DNA from: Streptomyces shenzhenensis
GTDB lineage: Bacteria; Actinomycetota; Actinomycetes; Streptomycetales; Streptomycetaceae
NCBI RefSeq assembly: GCF_021462265.1
Contig: NZ_JAJONF010000012.1
Coordinates: forward strand, 62,001 to 126,000
Length of the DNA stretch: 64,000 nt
Direction: 5' to 3'
In this document: one piece after another, positions 55,668 to 64,000 of the stretch
Position numbering within the stretch: the stretch's first letter is position 1
How the letters are laid out: the number at the start of each line of letters is the position of its first letter
Translations under genes and position numbers: made by a program
The notes under the pieces: generated by a model
What the model saw: only the letters and a program-made list of their open reading frames with translations
Told to the model about the DNA's origin: nothing
Databases searched by the model: none

Positions 55668-57326
55668 CGCGGCGGCGCTCCCGGGTGCCGCCAGGTCCCG
55701 GTAGAGGGCGCAGGCGCGCAGCAGGTCCTCGTGGGTGCCGTAGGCCGTGCGGGAGCCGTCCAGCACCAGGATCCGCCGGGCGCGGCGGGCCGAGTCGATC
55801 CGGTGTGCGACGACCACCAGGGTGCCGCCGGGCCGCCTGGTGAACGCCTGTTCGGCACGGGCCTCGGCCTCGGCGTCGAGATGGCAGGTGGCCTCGTCGA
55901 GGAGGGCGAGCGGCGCGGGGGAGAGATAGGCGCGGGTGAGCGCGATCAGCTGCCGCTCACCCGCCGACAGCGCCGCCGGACGCACCGGGGCCTCCGGCCC
56001 GCCCAGCCGCTCCAGCAGCGGCGTCAGTCCGACGGCTTCGGCGGCCGCCAGCAGCTCCGGGAGCGGGACGGGACCCGGGCGCAGCAGGCCGAGGTTCTCC
56101 GCGAGGGTGCCCGTGTGGACGTAGGCCTCCTGCGGGATCAGGACCCGCTCCGCCGCCGCCCGCGCCCCCGGCACGGGGTGGCCGCACACCCGGACCGCGC
56201 CGTGCGCCGGGTGCAGCAGCCCGGCGGCCACCGCGGTCAGCGTCGACTTGCCGATCCCGCTCGGGCCCACGACGGCGAGGTGACCGCCGTGCGGGACCAC
56301 GAGGTCGAGTGCGTCGAGGACCGCGGTGCTCGCCGGGCCGTAGGCGAAGGTGACGGCGGCGAGGGAGAGGGCCGGGGCGCCGGCGGCCGCCTCCGCCGCG
56401 GGCTCCGGGGGCGGACCGGGGACCGGGGGCGGCCGCAGTCTGCGCAGGACGACGGTGAGGCGCGCTCCACCGGTGCCCAGACCGTGCACCAGGTTCTGGA
56501 GGGCGGGCAGCAGGGACTGGGTGACGTAGGCGAGCGCCCCGACCAGGGCACCGGCGGTCACGCCGTGGGCGAGCAGCCAGGGCGCGGCCGCCAGCAGCAG
56601 CACCAGGGGCAGCCGGCCGCCGACCGCCAGCGCCGCCACCCGTACGACGCTCCAGCGGGCCAGGGCCCGGGCCGCCCGGAACTCGGCGTCCACGCCCTCC
56701 CCGACCCGCGCGGCGACCTGCGCCTCGGCCCCCGCCGCGGTGATGTCCCGCAACCCCGGGCACACCTCGCCCAGTTCCGCCGCGAGTGCCTCGTCGGCGA
56801 CCAGGAAGGCCTCCTGACGGCGGGCCAGCGGCCGCAAGGTCGCGGCGAACAGGCCCAGACCCGCCAGCAGCGGGGGCAGCACGACCAGCAGCAGCGGTGG
56901 CGCGAGGGCGCACAGCCCGGTGAGCGCGCCGACGACCGTGAACACGAACGACCGGGACACCAGCACCAGTCCGGCGAGGGTGTCCCGGGCGATCTCCACC
57001 TGCTGGGTCAGCCCGGACAGCGCCCCCCGGTCCGCCTCCCGCACCCCGCGCGCGACCACCCCCGCCACCAGGCTGTCGCGTACCGGTTCGACGAGGTCGG
57101 CGACCACCCCGTACACCCGCCGGGTCCCGTACGCCCCGGCCCCCACCCCGCCCGCCGCCACGGCGAGCCACCACAGCCCGGTCCGCGCGTCGCCGGCCAG
57201 GAACCCGGCGTCGAGCGCGCGGGCCAGGGCGTATCCGAGGAGAAAGGTCTGCCCGGCCTCCAGCGCCGACCAGCCCGCCAGGCGCACCACCACGGCCCGG
57301 CGCACCCGCGGCGGCCGGGCGATCAC
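55644..57326 (-). CDS. amfB: ABC transporter of SapB precursor, AmfB/RamB
   Basis: 560 aa from GTG 57326, which overlaps the amfA stop (GTGA). Six membrane helices occupy about 10-300 (WSALEAGQTFLLGYALARAL and following). The ATPase is intact: GPSGIGKST, LSAGERQLI and LALLDEATCHLD. It should pair with AmfA to export the modified AmfS. No other gene follows in this operon. Confidence 0.92.
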   Translation of the reverse strand: MIARPPRVRRAVVVRLAGWSALEAGQTFLLGYALARALDAGFLAGDARTGLWWLAVAAGGVGAGAYGTRRVYGVVADLVEPVRDSLVAGVVARGVREADRGALSGLTQQVEIARDTLAGLVLVSRSFVFTVVGALTGLCALAPPLLLVVLPPLLAGLGLFAATLRPLARRQEAFLVADEALAAELGEVCPGLRDITAAGAEAQVAARVGEGVDAEFRAARALARWSVVRVAALAVGGRLPLVLLLAAAPWLLAHGVTAGALVGALAYVTQSLLPALQNLVHGLGTGGARLTVVLRRLRPPPVPGPPPEPAAEAAAGAPALSLAAVTFAYGPASTAVLDALDLVVPHGGHLAVVGPSGIGKSTLTAVAAGLLHPAHGAVRVCGHPVPGARAAAERVLIPQEAYVHTGTLAENLGLLRPGPVPLPELLAAAEAVGLTPLLERLGGPEAPVRPAALSAGERQLIALTRAYLSPAPLALLDEATCHLDAEAEARAEQAFTRRPGGTLVVVAHRIDSARRARRILVLDGSRTAYGTHEDLLRACALYRDLAAPGSAAASQPPLAL

Positions 57327-59023
57327 CGTGCCGTCCGCTCGGCCGCGCGCGCCGCGAACACCGCCCGGTACTCGGGATCCCGCCACAGCTCCGCATGGGT
57401 CCCCACGGCCCGCACCCGTCCTCCGTCCAGCCAGGCCACCGCGTCCGCCCGGGCCGCGGTCGACGCGCGGTGCGCGACGATGAACCGGGTGGGGCCAGGT
57501 GCCAGCAGGGCTTCGGCGACGCGGTGCTCGGTGACGGTGTCCAGGCTGGAGAGGGCGTCGTCCAGGATCAGCAGCCGTCCGGGGTGCGCGAACGCGCGGG
57601 CGAGGCCGAGACGCTGGGACTCGCCGCCCGAGCACGGGGCGTCGGAGAGCCGGGTGGTGTAACCGCCGGGCAGGCGCCGGATGTAGGCGTCCGCCTGGGC
57701 TTTGCCGGCGGCGGCCCGGACCTCGGCGTAGGACGGGGTGGCCAGGCCCAGGGCGATGGTGTCCTCCACAGTCGTACCGAGCAGGGCCGGGCGGGCGAAG
57801 GCGCAGGTGACGGACCGGCGCAGCACGTCGTGGGGGAGGTCGGGCAGCGGGACGCCGTCCAGCAGGACCTCCCCGGCGTCGGGATCGGCCAGCCGGCCCG
57901 CGAGCCCGGCCAGCAGGGACTTGCCGGTGCCCGAACGGCCCACGACGGCCAGTGCGGTGCCACCGGGGACGGTCAGGTCGACACGGTCAAGGACCGTGCG
58001 CTCACCCCGGCGGGCGGTCACCCCGCGCAGTTCCAGGCGGCCGGGGCCGGGCGGGAGCGGCCGGTCGCCGTGGGCCGGTGCGGGAAGCGCCAGCACCTCG
58101 CCGAGGCGCCTCGCGGACGCGCGCGCCCGGGTGGCGGCGGCGAGCTGCCCGACCAGCACGCCGACACCGGTGGCCAGGACGGCGTAGCGGGAGGCGGCGA
58201 GCACCTCGCCGACCGATATCCGGTGCCGGGAGAGCAGAAGGCCCGCCACCGCCACGACGGCGAGCTGCAGCAGGGGGCCCACGGTCACCGCCTGGGCGGC
58301 GGCCCGGCCCTGCACCCGCCACATGCGGTGCCCGGCGCGGGCGAGGTCCGGCAGCGGGCGCAGTACGCGCTTCGTCTCCCGGTCCTGGAGGCCGGCCGCC
58401 GCGATCGTCCGGTGACCCTCGGCCGCCTCCGCCAGCGCGGCCGCGATCCGGGCCTGCTCGCGCTGGTACGCGGCCACGCACTCCGCGGTGTCCCGGGTGA
58501 ACGCCCGCAGCAGCAGGGCGAGTACGGGTGCCCCGGCCAGGAACACGGCCGCCAGCCAGGGGTCCAGAAGAGCGAGCGCGACCACCCCGCCGACCGGCCC
58601 CGCCAGTGCGGCGAGGAGCGCGGCGAGGGCCGCGGGCCCGGTCCCGGCCTGCGCGGCGTTCCCGACCAGCCGGGCGACCAGGTCGCCGGCGCCGAACCGG
58701 TTCCCCGCGCGCGGGCCCAGCGCCAGCACCTGCCCGGTGAGCAGCTTGCGCAGCCCCGCGGTGGCCCGCGCGTCGGCGGTACCGGCGAGCACGCCCGCGC
58801 AGCCGTCCAGCAGGGCCGACAGCAGCACCAGGGCGGCGGCCCGGACCACCCACGCGGTCGCCGGGGCGCCCGCCAGCAGCAGGTCCAGGGCGCGGCCCAG
58901 CACGGCGGGCAGCAGCAGCCCCGCCGCCGTGGCCGCCGTGCTCACCAGACACAGGGCGGCGCACCGCGCCCCGGCATGGCGCAGGGCGGTACGCATCGGA
59001 TCACGGTGGGGCGGTCGGGCCAT
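57323..59023 (-). CDS. amfA: ABC transporter of SapB precursor, AmfA/RamA
   Basis: 566 aa from ATG 59023 (GAGGA 8 nt upstream). Six membrane helices fill about 15-300. The ATPase has GRSGTGKS and signature CSGGESQRLG. The Walker B region reads LLILDDALSS, with Asp where the catalytic Glu usually is, so this half may not hydrolyse ATP efficiently; AmfB would be the active half. It follows amfS after a hairpin. Confidence 0.92.
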   Translation of the reverse strand: MARPPHRDPMRTALRHAGARCAALCLVSTAATAAGLLLPAVLGRALDLLLAGAPATAWVVRAAALVLLSALLDGCAGVLAGTADARATAGLRKLLTGQVLALGPRAGNRFGAGDLVARLVGNAAQAGTGPAALAALLAALAGPVGGVVALALLDPWLAAVFLAGAPVLALLLRAFTRDTAECVAAYQREQARIAAALAEAAEGHRTIAAAGLQDRETKRVLRPLPDLARAGHRMWRVQGRAAAQAVTVGPLLQLAVVAVAGLLLSRHRISVGEVLAASRYAVLATGVGVLVGQLAAATRARASARRLGEVLALPAPAHGDRPLPPGPGRLELRGVTARRGERTVLDRVDLTVPGGTALAVVGRSGTGKSLLAGLAGRLADPDAGEVLLDGVPLPDLPHDVLRRSVTCAFARPALLGTTVEDTIALGLATPSYAEVRAAAGKAQADAYIRRLPGGYTTRLSDAPCSGGESQRLGLARAFAHPGRLLILDDALSSLDTVTEHRVAEALLAPGPTRFIVAHRASTAARADAVAWLDGGRVRAVGTHAELWRDPEYRAVFAARAAERTAR

Positions 59024-59051
59024 CGCGGCAGTCCTCGTATCGGCGAAGGCC

Positions 59052-59086
59052 CCGGACGGCCCCTCCCGAAGGAGGGGGCCGCCCGG
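59052..59086 (-). terminator. Attenuator hairpin after amfS
   Basis: A roughly 14-bp stem with one mismatch, one bulge and a CGAA loop (59052-59066 pairs with 59071-59086) lies between amfS and amfA. It should lower amfAB transcription below that of amfS. Confidence 0.65.
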
Positions 59087-59121
59087 AGCCGGTTTCGCGG
59101 TGCCGGTCAGCGACAGAGCGC

Positions 59122-59238
59122 TCAGAGACAGAGCAGAACGCTCGCCGCCGATACGCACGACAGCAGGCTCACCGTGCTGTCGCCGCCGCCGTCGTGACGC
59201 TCCTCGGACTCCATCGTCTGCAGGTCGAGCAGTGCCAT
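59122..59238 (-). CDS. amfS: SapB-type lanthipeptide precursor
   Basis: 38 aa from ATG 59238 (AAAGGA upstream); too short for most gene finders. The leader contains MALLDLQTMES, with the LLDLQ motif recognised by LanKC enzymes. The core has two S-x-x-S-x-x-x-C motifs, STVSLLSC and SAASVLLC, the pattern that forms the two rings of SapB. It ends in Leu after the last Cys. Encoded between amfT and amfA, as in all ram/amf loci. The mature product should be a surfactant that lets aerial hyphae leave the aqueous surface. Confidence 0.95.
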   Translation of the reverse strand: MALLDLQTMESEERHDGGGDSTVSLLSCVSAASVLLCL

Positions 59239-59306
59239 AGCGTGTCCTTTCCGGGGACCGAGCGGCCCCCCGGTGTAGTCGGGGACGGGGTGGTGTCACG
59301 ACTGCG

Positions 59307-61886
59307 TCATACGCGCGGCCGTGTTCTGGGGGCCGCCGGTGGCGGCGGGAGGAACGGCAGGTGGGCGGCGCGGTCGCCGTCGAGGGCGGCCGTGAGCGCC
59401 AGCAGGCACCCGGCGGTTCCGGTGGCGAGGTCCATGGACAGCCGCATCATCTGGTGCCCGGGGAAGGCGAGCTGGCCCTGATAGGCCATGGCGAGCCAGC
59501 CGAGCCCGTCGATCTGGGCGGCGAGCCGGTCCGGTGCGGCGCCGGTGCGGGCGAGGTGCAGGATCATCCCCGCGCGGCCCTGGAAGAGACCCGGCTGCGC
59601 GTAGAAGCGCGAGGTCGCGGCGGTGCGCACGGCGGCCCGGGCGCGCTCGAACGCGCCGGTCCCGTCGATCCCGTGGGCGAGCCAGTCGTCGAGCACCATG
59701 CCGATCCCCACGCTGCCGTCGCCGAGGTAGGGCAGGGTCCGCCACCCCTCGTCCACCTCGAGAGCCCCGCCCTTCTGCACCACACAGCGGTCCAGGTCCC
59801 GGCACAGTGCCCGGCCGGCCGCGGCCAGCAGGGCGGCGTCGCCGGTCCGTTCGTAACGCCGGAGCAGGAACAGCGCGGGCCCGGTCGCACCGCGCAGCAG
59901 TCCCGCGCGCTGCCGGGGCGTGTCCGGAAGCGGTTCGGCGAGCCGTCGTACGAGGATCCGCGCGGCCTCGGCGGCCCGCTCGCGCAGCTCCGGCTCGCCG
60001 GTCGTGTCGGCCAGGGAGTCCAGGACCAGGCCCAGACCGGCCAGTCCGCCGTACAGGTCGGAGGAGAGGTTGCGCCAGTTCTCCCGGAGGATGCCGTCGA
60101 CGAGGTCCAGGGCGCGCCCGCGGTGGCCGAGCAGGTCCAGGACGTGTGCGACGCCCGCGAGACCGTCGTACAGGCCGAGCGGGGTGCCGGGCGGTGGCGG
60201 CGCGGTGTGGTCGAGCAGCCAGCGCTCGCCCTCCTCGTACCGTCCGGCGCCCGCCTGGTCCAGGGCGAGCAGCACCCCGGCCGCGCCGTGCGCGAGGCCG
60301 AGGCCGCCGCCGTCCCCGAACTGCGCGATGTCACCGGGGAAGAGCCGGTCGTCGCGCTCGGGGGTCGCGGCGGCGAGGATCGCCTTGACCATCGAGTCCC
60401 GGCTGTGCGGCCAGTCCGCCGGTACGACCGGACGCGCTGCCGGGACGCCCCGGGTGATCTCCGCGACCGCCTCCTCGAGGAAGGCGCCCGGCACGTCCGG
60501 GAACTGACCGGCGATCACGTCCGCGAGATGGGCCGCCTTGCCCCGGTCCACGACGAACAGCGTGGTCACCGGCAGGAACAGGGCGAGACGCAGACAGGCC
60601 AGCGCGTAGCGGTCCACGTCGGTTCCGCGGCGGTCCGGCGGGGCGAAGAAGCCGGGGTGCGCGACGACCTGACGGCCGTTCTCCTCGACGGGGGCGGCCG
60701 CCTCGAAGTCGACGAGGAACACCGACTCCTCGTCGGGCCCGACCATGATGTTGAAGACGTGCAGGTCGTTGAAGACGATCCCGCGCGCGTGCACCTTGGC
60801 CACCGCCTCCTCCACCCTCCGGTGGATCCGCAACGCCCAGGCCGTGTAGTCCCGTACCGCCTCGGGATCCGGGTCCGTGGTGAGCAGCGGATGCCGTTCG
60901 GCGAAGAAGGCGTTGAGCGGACGGCCCTCCAGGAAGTCCATCACCAGGAACCGGTGCCCGCCCAGCGTGAACCAGTCCCGGACCTCGGGCACCACCCCGG
61001 TGCCGGCCACCGCCTCAAGGGCGTCTCTCTCCCTGCCCAGCCGGGCGACGGCGTCGGCGCCGTCCGCCGCGAGCCCCGCGTGCGGCCGGCCCTCCTTGAG
61101 CACCACCCGCCGCCCGCTCCGGGTGTCGGTGCCCGCGTACACCCCGCCGCCGTTGGAGAAGTGCAGCGCCTTCTCGATCCGGTACGGCAGCTCGCCCACC
61201 GTCGTCGCCTCCCGGGCCGCCAGCTGCGGCCGCAGGAACTCCGGCAGGCTCACCCACTCCGGGACCTGGAAGGCGGGCACCCGCCGGTCCGGGACCAGCT
61301 TCCCCGTGCCGTCCGTCACCGCCGTCACCAGCGCACCGCGCTCGTCGACGACATACCTGCGCGCGAAGGCGCCGTAGCGGACGTACAGCGGTCCGTCGTC
61401 CCACCGCAGGTCGGTCAGGATGTACGGCCCCTCGAAGCCCTCCAGGAGCGCGCCCAGGTCGCGCAGCACCTCCTGCAGCCGGTCCTCGTCGGACGGGTAG
61501 ACCGTGACGAACTTGCCGCTGGTGTCGCGCCCCGCGTACTTGGCGTTGCGCAGGTGCAGCAGCCGCGGTCCCGGGACGAACTTGAACGGGATGCGGCGCG
61601 GCACGCAGTAGTCCCACACGACGGCCGCGATGCGCTCCGCGTTCTCCCGGGTGGCCGAGGAGTGGATCTTCCAGCCCTGGGCCGGCGACGGCAGCGGCGC
61701 GCCGTCCGCGTCCAGCGGGGTCATGGTCAGCCAGTCCCCGGAGCGGGCCGCGTGCCAGCCCTCGGGCACCGCGCGACGCGCCGTCGGGAACAGCGGCTCC
61801 GCCTCCGGGCCCGCCGTTCCGAGCCGGTCGGGCGCGTCATAGAAGTGCCCGTCCGCCAGCGCGTACACCTCGTACCGTCCGTCCAT
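59307..61886 (-). CDS. amfT: Class III lanthionine synthetase LanKC (AmfT/RamC)
   Basis: 859 aa from ATG 61886 (GGAGG 8 nt upstream). The N-terminal third is the lyase (DGHFYDAPDRLG, PFKFVPGPRLLHLRNAKYAG). The kinase spans about 230-500 with Lys in RVVLKEGRPH, catalytic GIVFNDLHVFNIMV and DFE in FLVDFEAAAP. The C-terminal cyclase (about 540-850) follows LanC-like repeats such as LGLYDGLAGVAHVLD and DLYGGLAGLGLVLD, but with no zinc ligands, as in class III. It dehydrates Ser in AmfS and closes the rings. First gene of the operon. Confidence 0.94.
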   Translation of the reverse strand: MDGRYEVYALADGHFYDAPDRLGTAGPEAEPLFPTARRAVPEGWHAARSGDWLTMTPLDADGAPLPSPAQGWKIHSSATRENAERIAAVVWDYCVPRRIPFKFVPGPRLLHLRNAKYAGRDTSGKFVTVYPSDEDRLQEVLRDLGALLEGFEGPYILTDLRWDDGPLYVRYGAFARRYVVDERGALVTAVTDGTGKLVPDRRVPAFQVPEWVSLPEFLRPQLAAREATTVGELPYRIEKALHFSNGGGVYAGTDTRSGRRVVLKEGRPHAGLAADGADAVARLGRERDALEAVAGTGVVPEVRDWFTLGGHRFLVMDFLEGRPLNAFFAERHPLLTTDPDPEAVRDYTAWALRIHRRVEEAVAKVHARGIVFNDLHVFNIMVGPDEESVFLVDFEAAAPVEENGRQVVAHPGFFAPPDRRGTDVDRYALACLRLALFLPVTTLFVVDRGKAAHLADVIAGQFPDVPGAFLEEAVAEITRGVPAARPVVPADWPHSRDSMVKAILAAATPERDDRLFPGDIAQFGDGGGLGLAHGAAGVLLALDQAGAGRYEEGERWLLDHTAPPPPGTPLGLYDGLAGVAHVLDLLGHRGRALDLVDGILRENWRNLSSDLYGGLAGLGLVLDSLADTTGEPELRERAAEAARILVRRLAEPLPDTPRQRAGLLRGATGPALFLLRRYERTGDAALLAAAGRALCRDLDRCVVQKGGALEVDEGWRTLPYLGDGSVGIGMVLDDWLAHGIDGTGAFERARAAVRTAATSRFYAQPGLFQGRAGMILHLARTGAAPDRLAAQIDGLGWLAMAYQGQLAFPGHQMMRLSMDLATGTAGCLLALTAALDGDRAAHLPFLPPPPAAPRTRPRV

Positions 61887-62080
61887 TGCCGCCCCCTCCG
61901 TGGCCGGGACCGACACTTCCAGGCGCCGCGCGGTCGCGGACAGTCATGTCTGTCACGAGACCGCCGTGCACTACGCATGGGTCACGTCATGTTCGGCGCG
62001 TTTCGAGCGCGCCGGCCCCCGCCCTCCCCGGAACGGTCACAGGGGCTGCGCAGACGCCGCATAAGCGCTGTAATGGCGGC
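61887..62080. promoter_or_regulatory. Divergent promoter region of amfT and the second SpoIIE gene
   Basis: GTCATGT occurs at 61943 and 61986 (43 bp apart), and GTCAC at 61952 and 61981, giving two loosely similar blocks in front of amfT. They could be AmfR sites. No clear -10 box was found. Confidence 0.3.
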
Positions 62081-64000
62081 GTGGTCAGTGAGGGCGCTGC
62101 GGTACGCGGAACGAGGACGGATCGCGCCGAGATCGCCCTCGAAGCACTCACCGACGATCCCGGCGCACCCGATCGGCTCCGTCGCGTGCTCGAACAGGCG
62201 CTGGTCTTCGCCGGCGCCTCCTTCGCCGGGGTGTACACGCCCGGTGACGACGGCGCCGTGCTGCGCCTCGCCGACTCGGCGGGCGTGCCCCGCACCCTGT
62301 ACGGGCTGCGTGACGCCTACCCGGCCGTGGGGCGGTCCCCGGTGGCCGAGGCGTACGGCACCGGGCGGCCCGTCCGGCTCGGCCCCGACGAACTGGCCGG
62401 CTGCCCGCAGGCCCGCCGGACCCGGTCCCAGGAGTTCTGGCTGGCCGTCCTGCCGGTGCCCGGCGGCGCCGGACTCCTCGTCGCCGTCAGCGAGCGGGGC
62501 GACGGATTCGGCCCCGAGGACGGCGCCTGCCTGGACCTGGTCGCCGAGGCGATCAACCTGCCCGGCCGGCGCCCCGCGCCCGCGGCCACCGGCGAACTGC
62601 CCCCCGACGCCTTCACCCTCGCCATGGACACCGGCCGGATCAGCGTCGGCGACGGCATCCTCGGCCTCTTCCGGATGGGCCGGGACGAGTTCGACGGCAA
62701 GGTCGAGACACTGCTGAGCCGTACCGTGCCCGAGGACCTGCCCGCCCTGATGTCCGTCGTCGAGGCCGACCACATGTCCGTCGGCGACCGGGAGCTGGAG
62801 TTCCGGATCCTGCAGCCCTCCGGACCGCCCAGGTGGCTGCGGCTCCGCGGCCGCATGGTGCCCGGCGGCGACGGAGGCCCGGCCCGGCTGGCGGGTACCG
62901 TCGCCGACGCCTCCACGTTCCGCTCGGACGTCACCGACGTGGCCCGCGTGCAGCGGCTCGCCGCCGCCCTCGCCATCGCCGGCACGGTCAAGGACGTCAG
63001 CCTGGCCGTCGTCACCGCCCTGCGCGGGCCGCTCAAGGCCGACCGGATCGCGCTGGCCGCACTGGAGAACGACCGCCTGGTCGTCACCGTCCTCGACCCG
63101 CCCGAGGCCGAGTCCTGGCCCGACCTGTGGCGCAGCGAATGGCGCACCGAATGGCCCGACGCGCCCGTGCGCGCCATGCCCACCCTCGCCGCCGCCCTGC
63201 GCGAGGGCCGGACGCAGATCTGGCCTGCCCGGGCCGCCCTGGAACCCGCGCTCGCCGAGGTCGGTCCCGGCGGCCTCGCCGTCCTTCCGCTGCCCGCCGG
63301 CGGCCGGACGGCCGGTGCCTGCCTGATCGGCTGGGACACCCCGCACGACTTCGGCCCCGACGAACGCGCCCTGCTCACCGCCTCCGCCGGCCTCGCCGGC
63401 GAGGCCCTGATGCGCGCCCACGCCTTCGACGCCGAGCACGAACTCGTCGCCATGCTCCAGCGCTCTCTGCTGCCGCCCCGGATGCCCCGGCTGCCCGGTG
63501 CCGAGGCGGTCGCCCGCTACCTGCCCACCACCGAGGGCCTGGAGGTCGGCGGCGACTGGTACGACGTGATCCCGCTGGCCGACAACCACGTTGCCCTCGT
63601 CATCGGCGACGTCCAGGGCCACAACGCGAGCGCCGCCGCCCTCATGGGCCAGATGCGCACCGCCCTGCGCGCCTACGCCGCCGAGGGCCACACCCCCGAC
63701 GTGGTCGTCTCGCACGCCAACCGGCTCCTCCTGGACATGGAGAGCGACCTCTTCGCCACCTGCTGCTACGTGGACGTCGACATGGAGTCCGGCACCGCCT
63801 GGTGCGTGCGCGCCGGACACCTGCCGCCGGTCCTGCGTCACCCCGACGGCACCACGCGCATCACCGACGCCGAGGGCGGGCCCCCGCTCGGCGTGCTCGG
63901 CCAGACCGAGTTCCCCATGACCCAGCTCAGCCTGCGCCCCGGCACCCTGCTCGCGCTCACCACCGACGGCCTGGTCGAGTCCCCCGACGCGGACATCGAC
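62081..64000 (+). CDS. GAF/PAS/SpoIIE phosphatase, 3' end outside the window
   Basis: 640 codons are visible from GTG 62081 to the window end; the frame is open throughout. GAF about 25-155, PAS-like about 175-285, second GAF about 295-450, and SpoIIE about 470 onward with VGGDWYDVIPL, VIGDVQGHNASAAALMGQ and ALTTDGLVESPD. The layout matches the protein at 52592-54757 and the two share many segments, so they are paralogs on either side of the amf locus. The start has no strong ribosome site, so it is uncertain. Confidence 0.88.
   Translation, partial: MVSEGAAVRGTRTDRAEIALEALTDDPGAPDRLRRVLEQALVFAGASFAGVYTPGDDGAVLRLADSAGVPRTLYGLRDAYPAVGRSPVAEAYGTGRPVRLGPDELAGCPQARRTRSQEFWLAVLPVPGGAGLLVAVSERGDGFGPEDGACLDLVAEAINLPGRRPAPAATGELPPDAFTLAMDTGRISVGDGILGLFRMGRDEFDGKVETLLSRTVPEDLPALMSVVEADHMSVGDRELEFRILQPSGPPRWLRLRGRMVPGGDGGPARLAGTVADASTFRSDVTDVARVQRLAAALAIAGTVKDVSLAVVTALRGPLKADRIALAALENDRLVVTVLDPPEAESWPDLWRSEWRTEWPDAPVRAMPTLAAALREGRTQIWPARAALEPALAEVGPGGLAVLPLPAGGRTAGACLIGWDTPHDFGPDERALLTASAGLAGEALMRAHAFDAEHELVAMLQRSLLPPRMPRLPGAEAVARYLPTTEGLEVGGDWYDVIPLADNHVALVIGDVQGHNASAAALMGQMRTALRAYAAEGHTPDVVVSHANRLLLDMESDLFATCCYVDVDMESGTAWCVRAGHLPPVLRHPDGTTRITDAEGGPPLGVLGQTEFPMTQLSLRPGTLLALTTDGLVESPDADID

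Noticed and set aside
59361..62717. 1118-codon plus-strand frame opposite amfT
   Set aside because: Antisense to the LanKC gene and then out of frame with the phosphatase at 62081.
61982..63841. 619-codon minus-strand frame opposite the second SpoIIE gene
   Set aside because: The plus-strand frame from 62081 has the GAF and SpoIIE motifs. The minus frame is a shadow.
1..64000. tRNA or rRNA genes
   Set aside because: No cloverleaf with a GGTTCGAATCC-like arm and no rRNA signature was seen while reading both strands. A tRNAscan run would settle this.

Overview
This is a 64-kb stretch of chromosome from a Streptomyces or very close relative. GC content is very high with strong third-position GC, GTG and TTG starts are common, and many adjacent genes overlap by 4 bp. 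Lineage markers include a conservon, a SapB (ram/amf) locus, a Streptomyces subtilisin inhibitor, a streptogrisin-type protease, a LanKC enzyme and TTA (bldA-type) codons in developmental genes. No rRNA, tRNA, CRISPR array or intact insertion sequence was seen. Both ends cut through genes.

Layout. 0-6.5 kb: the end of an unknown gene, a TetR/DUF1304 pair with its operator, and a five-gene conservon (rarABCDE-like) ending in a P450 that lacks the ExxR motif. 6.6-9 kb: an unassigned isoprenoid-fold enzyme and a small ORF resembling the N-terminus of a terpene cyclase. 9-25.5 kb: mostly ordinary metabolism and regulation (amidohydrolase and permease, two TetR genes, a CYP105-like P450 with its ferredoxin, ECF41/SigJ, azoreductase, aldo/keto reductase, PhyH dioxygenase, AraC). 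25.9-41 kb: two paralogous proteins that join a sigma-70-like core, a zinc finger, one membrane span and a ricin lectin domain. They flank a USP, an ion transporter, a lipoprotein deacetylase, a Ser/Thr kinase divergent from an ECF sigma factor, and a rifamycin-resistance pair (glycosyltransferase with an upstream RAE, then a HelR-type RNA polymerase-recycling ATPase). 37.85-38.4 kb is a patch of gene remnants (a GH2 fragment and a frameshifted toxin-antitoxin pair). 41-52.5 kb: subtilisin inhibitor, DHA2 exporter with two palindromic operators, an NHLP-type peptide export operon headed by one double-glycine peptide gene, thioesterase, and streptogrisin-like protease. 52.6-64 kb: a complete SapB locus (amfR, then amfTSAB) flanked on both sides by GAF/SpoIIE phosphatases.

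How the genes fit together. The window is rich in development and cell-surface functions. The conservon is the type known to repress aerial growth. AmfR should switch on amfTSAB, whose peptide is modified by AmfT and exported by AmfA/B to become the aerial-hypha surfactant. Both rarA and amfR carry an early TTA codon, so both should depend on bldA. The NHLP operon exports another GG-leader peptide but has no modification enzyme nearby. The two sigma-zinc finger-membrane-lectin proteins look like membrane-tethered regulators that sense sugars or cell wall outside the cell, and they share a two-part motif with identical 14-nt spacing upstream. The rgt/helR pair with its RAE is an inducible antibiotic-resistance unit.
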